Of a stretch of 64,000 nt of DNA, positions 1 to 9,071 are shown piece after piece. Position 1 is the stretch's first letter. The number at the start of each line of letters is the position of its first letter. The DNA is from Sphingobium sp. V4 (GTDB taxonomy: Bacteria; Pseudomonadota; Alphaproteobacteria; Sphingomonadales; Sphingomonadaceae). The DNA is taken from contig NZ_CP081001.1 in NCBI RefSeq assembly GCF_029590555.1, positions 2,948,001 through 3,012,000 on the forward strand. The letters are read 5' to 3'. The notes under the pieces are model-generated. The model searched no databases. It saw only the letters and a list, made by a program, of their open reading frames with translations, and was not told the DNA's origin. Made by a program: the position numbers and the translations under genes.

Positions 1-1120
1 CGATCGCGCTGTCGGTGATCCGCACGCCATGGTGCAGCTCATATTTTTCCTTCAGGCCGCGCAGGATGGAGATGGTGTCCTCCACCGTCGGTTCGCCCAC
101 GAAAACGGGCTGGAACCGCCGCTGGAGCGCGGGATCCTTCTCCACATATTTGCGATATTCATCGAGGGTGGTCGCGCCGATGCAATGGAGTTCGCCGCGC
201 GCCAGGGCGGGCTTGAGCAGGTTGCCCGCGTCCATCGCGCCTTCGGACTTGCCCGCGCCGATCAGCGTGTGCATCTCGTCGATGAAGAGGACGATCTGGC
301 CCTCCGCGCCCTTCACCTCGTCGAGGACGCCTTTCAAGCGTTCCTCGAACTCGCCGCGATATTTAGCGCCCGCGATGAGCGAGCCCATGTCGAGCGCCAT
401 CAGGCTGCGGTCCTTGAGCGTATCGGGCACGTCGCCATTGGCGATGCGCAGCGCCAGCCCTTCGGCGATGGCGGTCTTGCCGACGCCGGGGTCGCCGATC
501 AGGACGGGATTATTCTTGGTCCGACGGGCGAGGATCTGGATGGTGCGGCGAATTTCCTCGTCGCGGCCGATCACCGGATCGAGCTTGCCGTCCTTCGCCG
601 CCTGGGTCAGGTCGCGGGCGAACTTCTTGAGGGCGTCATAGCGATCCTCCGCGCCCGCCGTGTCGGCGGTGCGGCCGCCACGCAGGGCGTTGATCGCGGC
701 GTTCAGCCCCTCCGCCTTAACGCCCGCCGCCGCGAGCGCCTTGCCCGCCGTGGTGGTGGTGGCGAGGGTCAGCGCCAGCAGAAGCCGCTCGACGGTGACG
801 AAACTGTCGCCCGCCTTGGCCGCGACCTGTTCGGCGCCGTCCAGCACGCGGACGGAATCATTGTCGAGGCCGGGGGTCTGTTGCGCGCCGCTGCCGGAGA
901 CGGACGGCACCTTGGCCAGCGCCACGTCGGTTTCCCGCAGCGCCACTCCGGCATCGCCGCCCGCCGCCTTGATGAGGCCGGACGCCATGCCCTGCTGGTC
1001 TTCCAGCAGCGCCTTCAACAGATGTTCCGGCCCGATCCGCTGATGGCTCATGCGGATCGCCACGGTCTGCGCCGACTGGAGGAAGCCCTTGGCGCGGTCG
1101 GTGAATTTTTCGAGGTTCAT
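1..1120 (-). CDS. clpB: ATP-dependent chaperone ClpB (partial, N-terminal part)
   Basis: ClpB is a cytoplasmic hexameric AAA+ disaggregase that works with DnaK to recover aggregated proteins. Only about 373 N-terminal residues are present because the gene runs off the left window edge. The protein begins [17 protein letters not shown], typical of the ClpB N domain. Nucleotide-binding domain 1 has Walker A GDPGVGKT at residues 209-216 and Walker B FIDEMHT with its glutamate near residue 282, close to the spacing in E. coli ClpB. The ATG at 1118-1120 is the family start. The 75-bp gap to the downstream M28 gene contains a heat-shock-like promoter. Confidence in the family is high; the second ATPase domain cannot be seen. 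Confidence 0.96.
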   Translation of the reverse strand, partial: MNLEKFTDRAKGFLQSAQTVAIRMSHQRIGPEHLLKALLEDQQGMASGLIKAAGGDAGVALRETDVALAKVPSVSGSGAQQTPGLDNDSVRVLDGAEQVAAKAGDSFVTVERLLLALTLATTTTAGKALAAAGVKAEGLNAAINALRGGRTADTAGAEDRYDALKKFARDLTQAAKDGKLDPVIGRDEEIRRTIQILARRTKNNPVLIGDPGVGKTAIAEGLALRIANGDVPDTLKDRSLMALDMGSLIAGAKYRGEFEERLKGVLDEVKGAEGQIVLFIDEMHTLIGAGKSEGAMDAGNLLKPALARGELHCIGATTLDEYRKYVEKDPALQRRFQPVFVGEPTVEDTISILRGLKEKYELHHGVRITDSAI

Positions 1121-1148
1121 GTGCGTCCCACCCAATATGATGCAGGCG

Positions 1149-1176
1149 ATGTAGTGTTGCGCAAAAACCACACAAG
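1149..1176 (-). promoter_or_regulatory. Possible heat-shock (sigma-32-type) promoter of clpB
   Basis: Reading on the minus strand, CTTGTG (1176-1171) is followed after 16 bp by CTACAT (1154-1149), about 30 bp upstream of the clpB start. Alphaproteobacterial sigma-32 promoters have a CTTG-type -35 and a C-rich/TAT -10. The match is partial, so this is inferred mainly from position and from the usual heat-shock control of clpB. Confidence 0.3.
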
Positions 1177-1195
1177 GGGCGATAGGCAATTATCC

Positions 1196-2857
1196 CTATC
1201 TGGCAGCCTTTGCGGCCTGCGGCGCGAACAGGTCGCCGAAAAAGTCCTTTGCGAACCAGAGCGGCGGCGTGTCGCCATCGGCCATGGCGCGGGTAATGCG
1301 GTAATTGGCCTCGGCGAAGCGGGCGCCCGCCTGCCAGTCGATCGCCTGGCTCATGTCGTCGCCGGGCCGGTGATAGGCGCCCGAGAGAAAGTCGCCCCAC
1401 GCCTTTTCCCCGCCATTGGCATAGCCGGTGGCGAGGAAGACGGCCGGCACGCCCTGCTTGACGAACTTGTAATGGTCGGAGCGGACGAAGATGGTTTCCT
1501 GCGGCATCGGATCGGGAGAGAGTTTCACGCCCATCGGTGCGACCGCCCTGGCGACGATCGGTCCCAGTGTCGAATGGTCCGCGCCGAAGGCGATGACGTC
1601 GGTGAAGGGATAGAGGAGCAGCGGCATGTCGAGATCGACATTGCCGACGATCTGGCTGACCGGGACGCTGGGATGGCGTGCGAAATAGTCGGCGCCCAGC
1701 AGCCCCTTCTCCTCGCCGGTCGATGCAAGGAAGATGATCGAGCGGCGCGGCTTGTCCGGGGACTGCGCCATGGCGCGCGCGACTTCCAGCATGGTCGCGA
1801 TGCCCGCGCCATTGTCCAGCGCGCCATTGTTGATCCGGTCCTTGTCGGGCGCGTCGCCCGGTTTGGCCGGGCTGACGCCGATATGGTCGAGATGGGCCGA
1901 GAGGACGACATACTGGTCCTTCAGCTTCGGATCGCTGCCGGGCAGGATGGCGACGACATTGGGACTGGTCACGCGCTGGCTGACGCTGTCGGCCTTGATC
2001 CGGACCGAGGTCTTGAGCGCAAAGCCGCGGGGCTTGCCGCCCGCCCTGTCGGCGGTCTTGCGGATCGCGGCGATGGTCGTGGGCGCGCCCGCGAACACCG
2101 CCTCCGCCGCCGGATCATCGAGGGAGGCCGAAGCGCGGATGCCCGGCGCCTCGTCGAAGGGGACGCCTTCGGGCGACACCCAGGTGAAGCCGGGTTCATC
2201 GGCGAACTGCACCATGCGCGCCCAGGGCCGGGCCTTCATCGACTGGATCGTGCCGATCGACAGCATCCCGATCGCGCCATGGGCCTGCGCGATCATCGCT
2301 TTGGTCGCGGACAGGTGGGCGCCCTCCTCGCTCGGCAGACCCTTGGGATAGCCGCGCAGGGTGACGACGATCTTTCCCTTCACGTCCAGCCCGGCATAGT
2401 CGTCGAGGCCGAAGCGCGCATTTTCAAGGCCATAGCCGACGAATACCAGCGGGGCGGTGACGTCCAGCTTCGGCTCGGCAGCGTTCAGCCCGACCAGCAC
2501 GTCGCCGGCATGGGTGAAGCTTCTGGCGCCACCGGGGCCGGTGACGGTGAGCGTGGCGGGGGTTTCGCCGCGCTCGGTCTTCTGGAAGGTGATGCGTTGC
2601 AGCCAGCCGCGCCCATCGGCATCAGCGTCGCCGGCGGGCTTGAGGCCGAGGCCGTCAAACTGGCTGGCGACATAGCGGGCGGCGATTTCATGCCCTTCGC
2701 TCCCGGTGTCGCGGCCCTTGAGCAGGTCGTCGGCGAGAAATTCGACATGGGCGCGCACGGCGGCGGCGGAGAAGACGGGATCGACCGCCTGCTGGGCAGG
2801 AAGGGCAGCGGGCAGGATCAGGGTGGCGGCGGCAGCCAGCAGGGCCAGACGGTTCAT
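1196..2857 (-). CDS. M28-family zinc aminopeptidase, secreted
   Basis: A 553-residue secreted metallopeptidase that should release N-terminal amino acids from peptides in the periplasm or outside the cell. A signal peptide (residues 1-21, ending LPAALPAQ) is followed by an N-terminal segment, a PA-like insertion near residues 120-260, and the M28 catalytic core. The expected di-zinc ligands are visible: H and D in SAHLDHIGV (about residue 325), D in ALDNGAG (about 345), the glutamate pair in STGEEKG (about 383), D in NVDLD (about 408) and H in SDHYKF (about 460). The open frame extends further upstream, but the ATG at 2857 places the signal peptide first and leaves a 163-bp divergent promoter region shared with the M16 gene. 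Confidence 0.9.
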   Translation of the reverse strand: MNRLALLAAAATLILPAALPAQQAVDPVFSAAAVRAHVEFLADDLLKGRDTGSEGHEIAARYVASQFDGLGLKPAGDADADGRGWLQRITFQKTERGETPATLTVTGPGGARSFTHAGDVLVGLNAAEPKLDVTAPLVFVGYGLENARFGLDDYAGLDVKGKIVVTLRGYPKGLPSEEGAHLSATKAMIAQAHGAIGMLSIGTIQSMKARPWARMVQFADEPGFTWVSPEGVPFDEAPGIRASASLDDPAAEAVFAGAPTTIAAIRKTADRAGGKPRGFALKTSVRIKADSVSQRVTSPNVVAILPGSDPKLKDQYVVLSAHLDHIGVSPAKPGDAPDKDRINNGALDNGAGIATMLEVARAMAQSPDKPRRSIIFLASTGEEKGLLGADYFARHPSVPVSQIVGNVDLDMPLLLYPFTDVIAFGADHSTLGPIVARAVAPMGVKLSPDPMPQETIFVRSDHYKFVKQGVPAVFLATGYANGGEKAWGDFLSGAYHRPGDDMSQAIDWQAGARFAEANYRITRAMADGDTPPLWFAKDFFGDLFAPQAAKAAR

Positions 2858-3020
2858 GGATGGTCTTTCACTCAAGCATTTTATGGCGACAGATTTGCCG
2901 CCGGCCTGCGCGACTGTCCAGCATAAGCGTATTGCGACTCTACCACGCCCCGCTATGCTGCCCGTCTGTCGCGGTCGTTCCCCTGACCGCATGGTCCGTA
3001 GCTCCTGCCAGAGGCCTTTC

Positions 3021-5912
3021 ATGATCCTTTCCTCTTTGTCGCGCCGGCTGTCCCTGCTGATCGGCCTGTCCCCTCTCGCGCTCTCCGTCCTTGCCATGAC
3101 GCCGATGACGCAGGCGGTCGCCCAGAGCGCGGAAGCAGGCGCGCCGGCGCCGCTTTCCAGCCTCGTGGCGAAGGTGGACATTCCCTATGAGGAGTTCCGC
3201 CTGCCCAACGGGCTGCGCGTCATCGTCCACACCGACCGCAAGGCGCCGGTGGTGGCGGTGTCGATCTGGTATCATGTCGGCTCCCGCTTCGAGCCCAAGG
3301 GCAAGACAGGCTTCGCCCATCTGTTCGAGCATCTGATGTTCTACGGCTCGGAAAATGCCGATGGCCCCTTCTTCGGCCGGCTGGAGGATATCGGCGCGAC
3401 CGACTGGAACGGGACGACCTGGTTCGATCGGACCAATTATTTCGAGACGGTGCCGACCGGGGCGCTCGACCGGGCGCTGTTCCTGGAATCGGATCGCATG
3501 GGGCATCTGCTGGGCGCCGTCACCCAGACCAAGCTCGATACCCAGCGCGGGGTCGTGCAGAATGAAAAGCGGATGGGCGAGAATGAGCCTTACGGGCTGG
3601 TCGAATATGCACAGCTTGCCGCGCTGCTGCCGGAGGGTCATCCCTATCGCCACTCGACCATCGGGTCGATGGCGGACCTGAACAGCGCGAGCCTGGCGGA
3701 CGTCCAGAACTGGTTCAAGACCCATTATGGTCCCAACAACGCAGTGCTGGTGCTGGCCGGGGATATCGACGTCGCGACGGCGAAGGCGAAGGTCGGAAAG
3801 TGGTTCGGCAATATCCCCGCCGGCCCGGCACCGCAGGATGTGGATGCGACCGTTCCGACCCTGGCCAAGGATGCCGAGGTGGTGATGCACGACAATGTCG
3901 CCGCCACCCGCCTCTATCGCAACTGGGTGGTGCCCGGCGTCAATTCGGCCGAATTGCAGCAGCTGGACCTTGCCATGACGGTGTTCGGCGGCCTCGGCTC
4001 GTCGCGGCTCGACAACGCGTTGGTGCGCGACGAGAAGGTGGCGGTCAGCGTCAAGGCGAGCATCCAGCCGTTCGAGAAGCTGAGCCTGGCCGAGATCACC
4101 GTCGACGTGAAGCCGGGCGCGGACCCGGTGGCGGTGGGCAAGCGGCTCGACGCGCTGCTGGCCGATTATCTGGCCAAGGGACCGAGCGCCGACGAGGTGC
4201 TGCGCGCCGCCACCGGGCAGGCCGCGGGCACCATTTCGGGACTGGAAAAGGTCGGCGGCTTTTCGGGCAAGGCGGTGACGCTGGCCGAAGGGGCGGTCTA
4301 TTCCGACGATCCGGGCAAATATAAGAAAGACCTCGCCATCTACGCATCGGCCACGCCGCAGAGCGTGACGGCGGCCGCGCGCAAATGGCTGGGGCGGCCG
4401 GTGCTGCGCCTGACCGTTGCGCCGGGCGAACGGAGCGCGGCGGACAATGCGCTGGCGGGCAATGTGAAGGCAGGTGGGGCGACGCACAGCCCGGCCTATT
4501 TCCGCGATCCCGACGCGGCGCCTGCTGCGGCGACACCGCCCGCGTCCACGAAGATCGCGGAGCCGCCGATCGAGCCGGTCAAGGATCTGGACTTTCCCGA
4601 TGTCGAACATGCCAAGCTGAAGAACGGCATCCCGGTCGTCTTCGCGCGGCGCACCGCCGTGCCGACCGTGCGCGTGTCGGTCGCCTTCGACGCGGGCAAC
4701 GCCGCCGACGACAAGGCGAAGCTGGGCACGGCGGGCCTGACCACCGCGCTGCTGGACGAAGGCACGACGACCCGGTCGTCGGTGCAGATCGCCGAGGAGC
4801 AGGAGCGGCTGGGCGCGTCGATCAGCGCGGGCAACAGCATGGACCGGACCAATGTCGGCCTGTTCGCATTGAAGCCCAATCTGGACGCGTCGCTGGGCCT
4901 GCTGGCCGATGTGATCCGCAACCCCGCCTTTGCGCCAGCCGAGGTGGAGCGGCTGCGCGGGCAGGTGCTGACCCGGATCAAGGCGGAAAAGACCGAGCCG
5001 ATGGCGATCGCGCAGCGGATGCTGCCGCCGCTGCTTTACGGCCAGGCGCATCCCTATGGCATTCCCTTCACCGGATCGGGCACCGAGGCGGGCGTCAAGG
5101 CGGTGACGCGGGCGGACCTGAGCGCCTTCCACGACAAGTGGCTGCGGCCCGACAATGCGACGATCTTCGTCGCGGGCGACACGACGCTGAGCGAACTGCT
5201 GCCGCTGCTGGAAAAGCGCTTCGGCGACTGGAAGGCGCCCGCAGTGACCAAGGGCGCCAAGCTGTTCCGCATGGACCGGATGATGCGCCCGGCGCGGATC
5301 ATCCTGATCGACAAGCCGCAAAGCCCGCAGTCGCTGATCCTGGGCGGGCTGCTGACCAGCAAGGCGGGGACCGACAATCCGGTGACGCTGCTGACTGCCA
5401 ACGAAGTGCTGGGCGGCAGCACCACGTCGCGCCTGACGATGGACCTGCGCGAGACGAAGGGATGGGCCTATGGTGCCGGCACGGCGTTGCCGGGCGTCAA
5501 GGAGACGATCCCGCTGCTGGTCTACGCCCCGGTGCAGACCGACAAGACCGGCGAATCGATCATCGCCGCGCGACAGGACATCAGGGAGTATCTGACGACC
5601 AAGGGCACGACCGAGGCGGAGCGGAACCAGACGATCAACAGCCAGATCCTCTCGCTGCCCGGCAGTTTCGAAACCTCGTCCGACCTGCTGGGCGCGATGA
5701 TGCGCAACAGCCTGATCGGGCGGCCCGACGATTATTACGAGACGCTGCCCAACGTCTATCGCGCCATGACCGCGGCGGACATGGACAAGGCCGCGCGCGA
5801 GGCGATCAGCCCCGACCGGCTGATCTGGGTCGTGGTGGGCGACGCGAAACTGGTGCGGCCGCAGCTTGACGCGGTGGGCTTGCCGGTTGAAACGGGCACA
5901 CTCGCAGACTGA
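3021..5912 (+). CDS. M16-family zinc peptidase, two tandem M16 units, secreted
   Basis: A 963-residue insulinase/pitrilysin-like protease with two M16 halves in one chain. An N-terminal signal sequence (about residues 1-38, ending TQAVAQ) directs export. The first half carries the inverted zinc motif HLFEH at residues 100-104 and the downstream acidic ligand in QNEKRMGENE (about residue 180). The second half, from about residue 530, has the fold but no HxxEH (GLTTALLDEGTT lies at that place), so it is probably the structural partner, as in other fused M16 proteins. The ATG at 3021 is chosen because AGAGG lies 7 bp upstream and the signal peptide then begins directly. It is transcribed divergently from the M28 peptidase, suggesting joint peptide degradation. 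Confidence 0.9.
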   Translation: MILSSLSRRLSLLIGLSPLALSVLAMTPMTQAVAQSAEAGAPAPLSSLVAKVDIPYEEFRLPNGLRVIVHTDRKAPVVAVSIWYHVGSRFEPKGKTGFAHLFEHLMFYGSENADGPFFGRLEDIGATDWNGTTWFDRTNYFETVPTGALDRALFLESDRMGHLLGAVTQTKLDTQRGVVQNEKRMGENEPYGLVEYAQLAALLPEGHPYRHSTIGSMADLNSASLADVQNWFKTHYGPNNAVLVLAGDIDVATAKAKVGKWFGNIPAGPAPQDVDATVPTLAKDAEVVMHDNVAATRLYRNWVVPGVNSAELQQLDLAMTVFGGLGSSRLDNALVRDEKVAVSVKASIQPFEKLSLAEITVDVKPGADPVAVGKRLDALLADYLAKGPSADEVLRAATGQAAGTISGLEKVGGFSGKAVTLAEGAVYSDDPGKYKKDLAIYASATPQSVTAAARKWLGRPVLRLTVAPGERSAADNALAGNVKAGGATHSPAYFRDPDAAPAAATPPASTKIAEPPIEPVKDLDFPDVEHAKLKNGIPVVFARRTAVPTVRVSVAFDAGNAADDKAKLGTAGLTTALLDEGTTTRSSVQIAEEQERLGASISAGNSMDRTNVGLFALKPNLDASLGLLADVIRNPAFAPAEVERLRGQVLTRIKAEKTEPMAIAQRMLPPLLYGQAHPYGIPFTGSGTEAGVKAVTRADLSAFHDKWLRPDNATIFVAGDTTLSELLPLLEKRFGDWKAPAVTKGAKLFRMDRMMRPARIILIDKPQSPQSLILGGLLTSKAGTDNPVTLLTANEVLGGSTTSRLTMDLRETKGWAYGAGTALPGVKETIPLLVYAPVQTDKTGESIIAARQDIREYLTTKGTTEAERNQTINSQILSLPGSFETSSDLLGAMMRNSLIGRPDDYYETLPNVYRAMTAADMDKAAREAISPDRLIWVVVGDAKLVRPQLDAVGLPVETGTLAD

Positions 5913-5935
5913 CGCGAACGTAAAGGAGACTGGAT

Positions 5936-6238
5936 ATGGCAAGTGTCGATGGCGCTTATGATTGCGTGGCGAAGACCCCGATGGGCGACCAGAAGGGCGT
6001 GTTCACCGTCATCAGCAGCGGCGAACGCTTCAACGGCACCTTCGCCGGCATGATGGGATCGCTGGACGTGGTCGACGGCAAGGTCGATGGCGCGAAGCTG
6101 ACCTGGAAGATGGAAATGACCATGCCCATGCCGATGACGCTGGAGTGCGAGGCGGAAGTCGCCGGCGACGCGATCACCGGCACGATGCAGCTGGGCGCCT
6201 TCGGCGCGTCGGCCTTCAACGGCACGCGTCGAGGCTGA
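5936..6238 (+). CDS. Small beta-rich protein of unknown function
   Basis: A 100-residue protein without a signal peptide or membrane segment. It alternates short polar and hydrophobic stretches with many Gly and Thr residues (FNGTFAGMMGS, LTWKMEMTMPMPM, ITGTMQLGAFG), which suggests a small beta barrel or sandwich. AAGGAGA upstream of the ATG is a good ribosome binding site, and the gene follows the M16 peptidase by 23 bp with a perfect terminator behind it, so it is probably the last gene of that transcript. I recognise the general pattern from uncharacterised small actinobacterial and proteobacterial proteins but cannot assign a function. Confidence 0.75.
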   Translation: MASVDGAYDCVAKTPMGDQKGVFTVISSGERFNGTFAGMMGSLDVVDGKVDGAKLTWKMEMTMPMPMTLECEAEVAGDAITGTMQLGAFGASAFNGTRRG

Positions 6239-6244
6239 AAGGCG

Positions 6245-6270
6245 AAAGGCCCGGATTCGTCCGGGCCTTT
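6245..6270 (+). terminator. Intrinsic terminator with UUCG tetraloop
   Basis: An 11-bp perfect stem (6245-6255 with 6260-6270) closes a TTCG loop. The A-run at the start and T-run at the end of the stem make it usable in both directions. It follows the small beta-rich gene by 6 bp. Confidence 0.85.
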
Positions 6271-6321
6271 CCCGTTCGAACGGGACGAAAGCGGACAGCG
6301 ACATGGACAGCTGTACGAATC

Positions 6322-6355
6322 TTGACATTATTCATTAGTTAGCTATCTAATGAAT
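6322..6355 (+). promoter_or_regulatory. Promoter and palindromic MarR operator of the efflux operon
   Basis: TTGACA (6322-6327) and TATCTA (6344-6349) are spaced 16 bp and form a strong sigma-70-type promoter. Over them lies a perfect inverted repeat, ATTCATTAG (6330-6338) with CTAATGAAT (6347-6355), separated by 8 bp. A MarR dimer bound here would cover the -10 box and start point, so autorepression of marR and the efflux genes is the natural reading. The expected transcription start falls at about 6356, on the second ATG of marR. Confidence 0.65.
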
Positions 6356-6805
6356 ATGCCCCTTTCAGAATCCAAGCGCGCGCTCGCGCACAAGATGGCG
6401 CCTGTCGCCCGCAGTTGGCGGCAGCTGGCCGACGCCGCGCTGGCGCAGTTCGGCGTGTCGAACAGCGCGGGCTGGTGCCTGATCCATATCGACCGCATCG
6501 GCCCCGATGTGCGCCAGGCGGAACTGGCCGAATCCCTCGACATCAGCCAGCCTTCGCTGGTCCGGACGCTGGACCAGTTGCAGGCGGCGGGGCTGGTCGC
6601 GCGAACGCAGCATCCGGATGACAAGCGGTCCAACGTCATCGCGCTGACCTCGGCGGGCAAGGAACTGGTCGGGCAGATCGAGACGAAGCTGGGCGCGCTG
6701 CGCGCCGACCTGCTGCGCGACGTGCCCGACGAGGCGATCGAGATCATGGTCGAAATGCTCGACCTTCTTGCCCATCGCATCGCCGAACGGCGGAGCCAGA
6801 TGTGA
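6356..6805 (+). CDS. MarR-family transcriptional regulator of the efflux operon
   Basis: A 149-residue winged-helix dimeric repressor of the MarR family. The recognition region is visible as LAESLDISQPSLVRTLDQLQ (about residues 55-75), followed by the wing TQHPDDKRSNVIALT with its conserved D-x-R. Its stop overlaps the GTG start of the FUSC gene (GTGA), so regulator and pump are co-translated. Two in-frame ATGs exist, at 6350 and 6356. I chose 6356 because the -10 box ends at 6349 and no Shine-Dalgarno precedes either ATG, which fits a leaderless message beginning at 6356. The effector is unknown; neighbours of this type usually sense aromatic or phenolic compounds. Confidence 0.88.
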   Translation: MPLSESKRALAHKMAPVARSWRQLADAALAQFGVSNSAGWCLIHIDRIGPDVRQAELAESLDISQPSLVRTLDQLQAAGLVARTQHPDDKRSNVIALTSAGKELVGQIETKLGALRADLLRDVPDEAIEIMVEMLDLLAHRIAERRSQM

Positions 6806-8859
6806 CGCTGGGCGAAAAATTCGGCCTGCCGGCCGCGCTCTTTTCCCTGAAATGCCTGGCGGCCGCCATGCTGGCGCTGTTCGTCGCCTTCAGCATCGGG
6901 CTTGAGCGCCCCTATTGGGCATTCCTGACCAGCTATATCGTCGCCCAGCCGATGGCGGGGGCCGTGATTTCCAAGGCGCTGTTCCGCATCATCGGCACCT
7001 TCGTCGGCGCCATGTTCGCCGTCGCCATCGTGCCGCCGCTGGTCAATGCGCCGGAACTGCTGTCGCTCGCGATGGCGTCCTGGCTGGGGCTGTGCGTCTT
7101 CGTCTCGCTGCTGGATCGCACGCCCCGTTCCTACATGTTCGTGCTGGCGGGCTATACCGCCTGCCTGATCGTCTTTCCCGACGTCGATACGCCCCAGGCC
7201 ATCTTCACCGTCGCGTCGCTACGGGTGCAGGAAATATCCATCGGCATCCTGTGTGGCAGCCTGGTCCATGGCGTCGTCCTGCCCGGATCGATCACGGCGG
7301 TGCTGCTGGGCCGGGTCGAGGCGATCCTTCGTGATGCGGAGCGCTGGTCGCGCGACGCGATTGCTGTCGCGCCGGTGGCGGGGCTGGACGCCGAGCGCCG
7401 CCGACTGGCGCAGGACGTCACCGAACTGCACCAGATGTCGGTCCACCTGCCCTTCGACATCAGCCGGCTGGCCCCACGCGTCCGCACCGTGCGCGCGTTG
7501 CAGGACCAGCTGTCGATGCTGCTGCCGCTGGGCGCGGCGGTGGAAGACAGGCTGGCCGAGCTGAAGGCCGCCAATGACGGCAGGGTGCCGATGCAGGTCG
7601 AGGCGCTGATAGCCGATATCCGACTGTGGCTGGAGACGCCCGCGCCCGACAATGCGACCCGCGCCACGCGGGCGCAGCAACTGATCGACCGTTGCCAGGC
7701 GCTGGAGCCGGAGGCGAACGCGGCGATGGGCTGGGGCGACATGATGCGGTTGAGCCTCTATGCCCGGCTCGCGGCGCTGGTCGCGGCGCATCGCGATTGC
7801 CGCGACCTGGCGGACCAGATGGCGACTCACAGCCGTGCCGCCGTGACGCCGCGCGTCGCGCTGCTGCTGGAAGGGCGACGCAACCGGGAACTGCATCGCG
7901 ATTATGCGGGGGCGGCGCGCGGCGCGTTCGGCGCCTTCATGACCATCGCCATCGGCTGCGCCCTGTGGATCGGCAGCGGATGGAAGGATGGCGGCACGGC
8001 GGTGATGCTGGCGGGCGTGTTCCTGGCCCTGTTCGCTGCCGCCGACAATCCGCTGGCGCCGCTCAAGGGCTTCATGGTCGGGACGATCGCCGCATCCGCG
8101 CTGGGCGCGCTTTATGGCTATGCGATCATGCCCCGGCTGGACGGTTTCGCGATGCTGGCCCTGGCCTATGCGCCGGTGCTGCTGCTGCTCGGCGCGTTGA
8201 TGGCCTCGCCCCGCTGGGCGGGGATCGCGCTGCCGACGCTGCTGGGCCTCGGCAGCCCGGTGCTGCTGTCCGACCGCTATGTCAGCGCCTTCGCCACCTA
8301 CATCAACGGCGCGGTGGCGCAGATCGTCGGCATCTGGTTCGCGATCATCATGGCCGGCCTGCTCCAGTCGGCGGGCGTCGAGCGGGCAATCCGCCGGACG
8401 ATCCGCGCGGGCTGGACCGACATCGCCAATCGCGCGACATTGATGTCGCCGCCCGACGTGCGCGGCTGGATAAACCGGATGCTGGATCGCATCGCATTGC
8501 TCGCCCCGCGCCTGGCCGCCACGCGGCGGGACAGCGGCAAGCCGCTCTACGACGCGCTGCGCGACCTGCGCACGGGCGTGGCGATCGGCGAACTGCGGCA
8601 ATTGCGGCTCGACCTGCCGGTGCAGGAGGGCGGGCGGCTCGCTACTGTGTTGCAGGGGGTCGGCCGTCATTATCGCCGGCTGGACCCTGACGCACCGCAG
8701 GCCGCCGACCCGGCGCTGCTCGACGACATAGACGCGGCGATCGACGAACTGGCGGCCAATCCGCGACCGTCGATCCGGCGCGAGGCGGTGCTGGGCCTCG
8801 TCAGCCTGCGCCGTAACCTGTTCCCCGACGCGCAAGGCCATCGGAGGGCCACCGCATGA
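6802..8859 (+). CDS. FUSC-family inner-membrane efflux protein (AaeB-like)
   Basis: A 685-residue membrane protein with two hydrophobic blocks (about residues 10-165 and 370-520), each of several transmembrane helices, separated and followed by cytoplasmic stretches. This is the architecture of the FUSC/AaeB/YccS family, whose E. coli AaeB member exports hydroxylated aromatic acids with AaeA. Translation starts at a GTG overlapping the marR stop and ends in an ATGA overlap with the DUF1656 gene. Together with the HlyD adaptor and outer-membrane factor it should form a complete tripartite pump across both membranes. Substrate is inferred only by family; plant phenolics would fit the pectin setting. 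Confidence 0.88.
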   Translation: MTLGEKFGLPAALFSLKCLAAAMLALFVAFSIGLERPYWAFLTSYIVAQPMAGAVISKALFRIIGTFVGAMFAVAIVPPLVNAPELLSLAMASWLGLCVFVSLLDRTPRSYMFVLAGYTACLIVFPDVDTPQAIFTVASLRVQEISIGILCGSLVHGVVLPGSITAVLLGRVEAILRDAERWSRDAIAVAPVAGLDAERRRLAQDVTELHQMSVHLPFDISRLAPRVRTVRALQDQLSMLLPLGAAVEDRLAELKAANDGRVPMQVEALIADIRLWLETPAPDNATRATRAQQLIDRCQALEPEANAAMGWGDMMRLSLYARLAALVAAHRDCRDLADQMATHSRAAVTPRVALLLEGRRNRELHRDYAGAARGAFGAFMTIAIGCALWIGSGWKDGGTAVMLAGVFLALFAAADNPLAPLKGFMVGTIAASALGALYGYAIMPRLDGFAMLALAYAPVLLLLGALMASPRWAGIALPTLLGLGSPVLLSDRYVSAFATYINGAVAQIVGIWFAIIMAGLLQSAGVERAIRRTIRAGWTDIANRATLMSPPDVRGWINRMLDRIALLAPRLAATRRDSGKPLYDALRDLRTGVAIGELRQLRLDLPVQEGGRLATVLQGVGRHYRRLDPDAPQAADPALLDDIDAAIDELAANPRPSIRREAVLGLVSLRRNLFPDAQGHRRATA

Positions 8860-9071
8860 CCGGAGAAATTGCCCTTGGCGGTATCTTCATCCCCACGCTC
8901 CTGCTGCTGGCGCTCGTCGCGCTGATCCTCGCCTGGGCCGTCACCCGGCTGATCGGCGCCGCCGGCCTCTACCGCTTCCTCGCCTATCGCGCGGCCGTCG
9001 ATCTCAGCATCTTCGTGCTGATCCTTGGCGGCCTCGCCATCCTCGTCCCCACCCTTGGAATCCGTCTATGA
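8856..9071 (+). CDS. DUF1656 small membrane protein (AaeX-like)
   Basis: A 71-residue protein with two predicted transmembrane helices (about residues 8-32 and 45-68). DUF1656/AaeX proteins accompany FUSC pumps. It overlaps the FUSC gene and the HlyD gene by 4 bp each (ATGA), consistent with coupled translation and a role as a small pump subunit. Confidence 0.85.
   Translation: MTGEIALGGIFIPTLLLLALVALILAWAVTRLIGAAGLYRFLAYRAAVDLSIFVLILGGLAILVPTLGIRL

Noticed and set aside
29..2926. A 965-codon plus-strand open frame opposite clpB and the M28 peptidase
   Set aside because: It crosses two convincing minus-strand genes and their intergenic gap, which real genes would not do, and shows no domain.
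2940..5942. A 1000-codon minus-strand open frame opposite the M16 peptidase
   Set aside because: Antisense of a clear zinc peptidase gene; composition is typical of a shadow frame and no motif is present.
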